Shown here piece by piece: positions 63,712 through 64,000 of a stretch of 64,000 nucleotides of DNA. The DNA is from JANRIG01 sp033765235 (GTDB lineage: Bacteria > Bacteroidota > Bacteroidia > Cytophagales > UBA9547), in assembly GCA_033765235.1 (NCBI GenBank), contig JANRIG010000020.1, forward strand, positions 186,001-250,000. Direction: 5' to 3'. Under the pieces are notes generated by a model that was not told where the DNA came from, searched no databases, and worked only from the letters and a program-made list of their open reading frames with translations. The translations under genes were made by a program, and so were the position numbers. Numbering within the stretch: the first letter of the stretch is position 1; every line of letters starts with the position of its first letter.

Positions 63712-64000
63712 TTAGTCTTTCATAAACTCCATGCTGCCTGCCACCGTCACATCTTCGCCTATCATGGCAGCAGGTGCATTACCCACGCCAAAATCTGTAC
63801 GTTTAAGTGTAGTAGTAAATTTAAATCCTGCTACACGCTTTTTTGACATAGGGTGGTCTATCACTCCCAATAGCGTAGCGTCTAATTTAGCAGGTTTAGT
63901 CACCCCTTTTATAGTAATATTACCTTCTATTACATATTTTTTATCCGCCACTTTTTTGAAAGAGGTGCTTTTGAAAGTAATATTTGGAAACTTGGCTGCA
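63712..64000 (-). CDS. YceI-family protein, N-terminal part beyond the window
   Basis: The C-terminal 95 residues are visible; the gene continues past the right edge, so the start is unknown. The segment KFPNITFKSTSF, VIEGNITIKGVTKPAKL and TTLKRTDFGVG are the conserved core of YceI lipocalin-like proteins, secreted periplasmic proteins that bind isoprenoid quinone-type lipids. It ends SMEFMKD before the stop. A GTG at 63951-63949 could pass for a start, but the frame is open and family-like upstream of it, so that is not the true start. Confidence 0.9.
   Translation of the reverse strand, partial: AAKFPNITFKSTSFKKVADKKYVIEGNITIKGVTKPAKLDATLLGVIDHPMSKKRVAGFKFTTTLKRTDFGVGNAPAAMIGEDVTVAGSMEFMKD

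Overview
The window looks like chromosomal DNA from a member of the Bacteroidota, probably a free-living or environmental lineage near the Chitinophagales/Saprospirales. Four things support this: AT-rich intergenic DNA, three exoproteins ending in type IX secretion (T9SS) type A sorting domains, candidate promoters of the Bacteroidota form TAnnTTTG, and several lineage-typical families (two-component-regulator propeller sensors, DUF3137, the GAF protein with a coiled-coil tail). No insertion sequence, phage module, CRISPR array or rRNA was seen. Apart from a RES-Xre toxin-antitoxin pair, the content is core or lifestyle genes in short operons.

Layout. 1-8.1 kb: the tail of an outer-membrane-type protein, then a two-gene T9SS exoprotein operon. 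Its second gene joins a glucose/sorbosone dehydrogenase propeller to 17 Ig-like repeats. 8.2-14.2 kb: orphan nuoA-nuoB, a large FAD/Fe-S dehydrogenase, nadC and small membrane proteins. 14.2-17.6 kb: a propeller sensor ending in GAF plus coiled coil. 17.8-23.5 kb: mscS, a CCG-type Fe-S protein, a small coiled-coil membrane protein, a UPF0114 protein, recO, a DUF3137 protein and panB. 23.6-30.1 kb, all minus strand: a lipoprotein, an exported pirin, a shortened uvrC, a class A PBP and a lipoprotein. 30.4-36.8 kb: kynU-ruvB-fkbM, moaA, the RES/Xre pair and ftsX. 36.8-40.3 kb: anmK-mreC-mreD-secreted protein-tadA, tightly packed. 40.3-50 kb, minus strand: an RND/MMPL exporter and a 2376-residue exoenzyme that joins a choice-of-anchor I propeller, a 5'-nucleotidase and a phytase-like esterase. 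50.2-54.1 kb: a J-domain/TPR protein, queE, a thioredoxin-like protein, a metal permease fused to a DtxR-type regulator, and an Lrp regulator. 54.3-62.6 kb: an aberrant class II tRNA, a propeller/SpoIIE phosphatase, an acyl-CoA dehydrogenase, an AraC regulator, a PstS-like lipoprotein and a histidine kinase. 62.6-64 kb: TerC, tRNA-Pro(GGG) and a partial YceI protein.

How the genes fit together. The clearest themes are secreted scavenging enzymes (sugar oxidation and phosphoester hydrolysis), envelope growth and recycling (PBP1A, MreC/D, AnmK, FtsX), and signal output through propeller sensors. The three observations most worth a second look are: (i) a 98-nt tRNA-like gene at 54281-54378 with a Leu-like D arm, an apparent GUC anticodon, a 29-nt variable region and G73; (ii) the triple-enzyme exophosphatase, whose promoter carries 11-bp-phased TTAACA repeats resembling a PHO box; (iii) the 17-unit Ig array with a two-unit cysteine alternation and a recently homogenised block. 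All functional calls were made by reading the sequence, without database searches.
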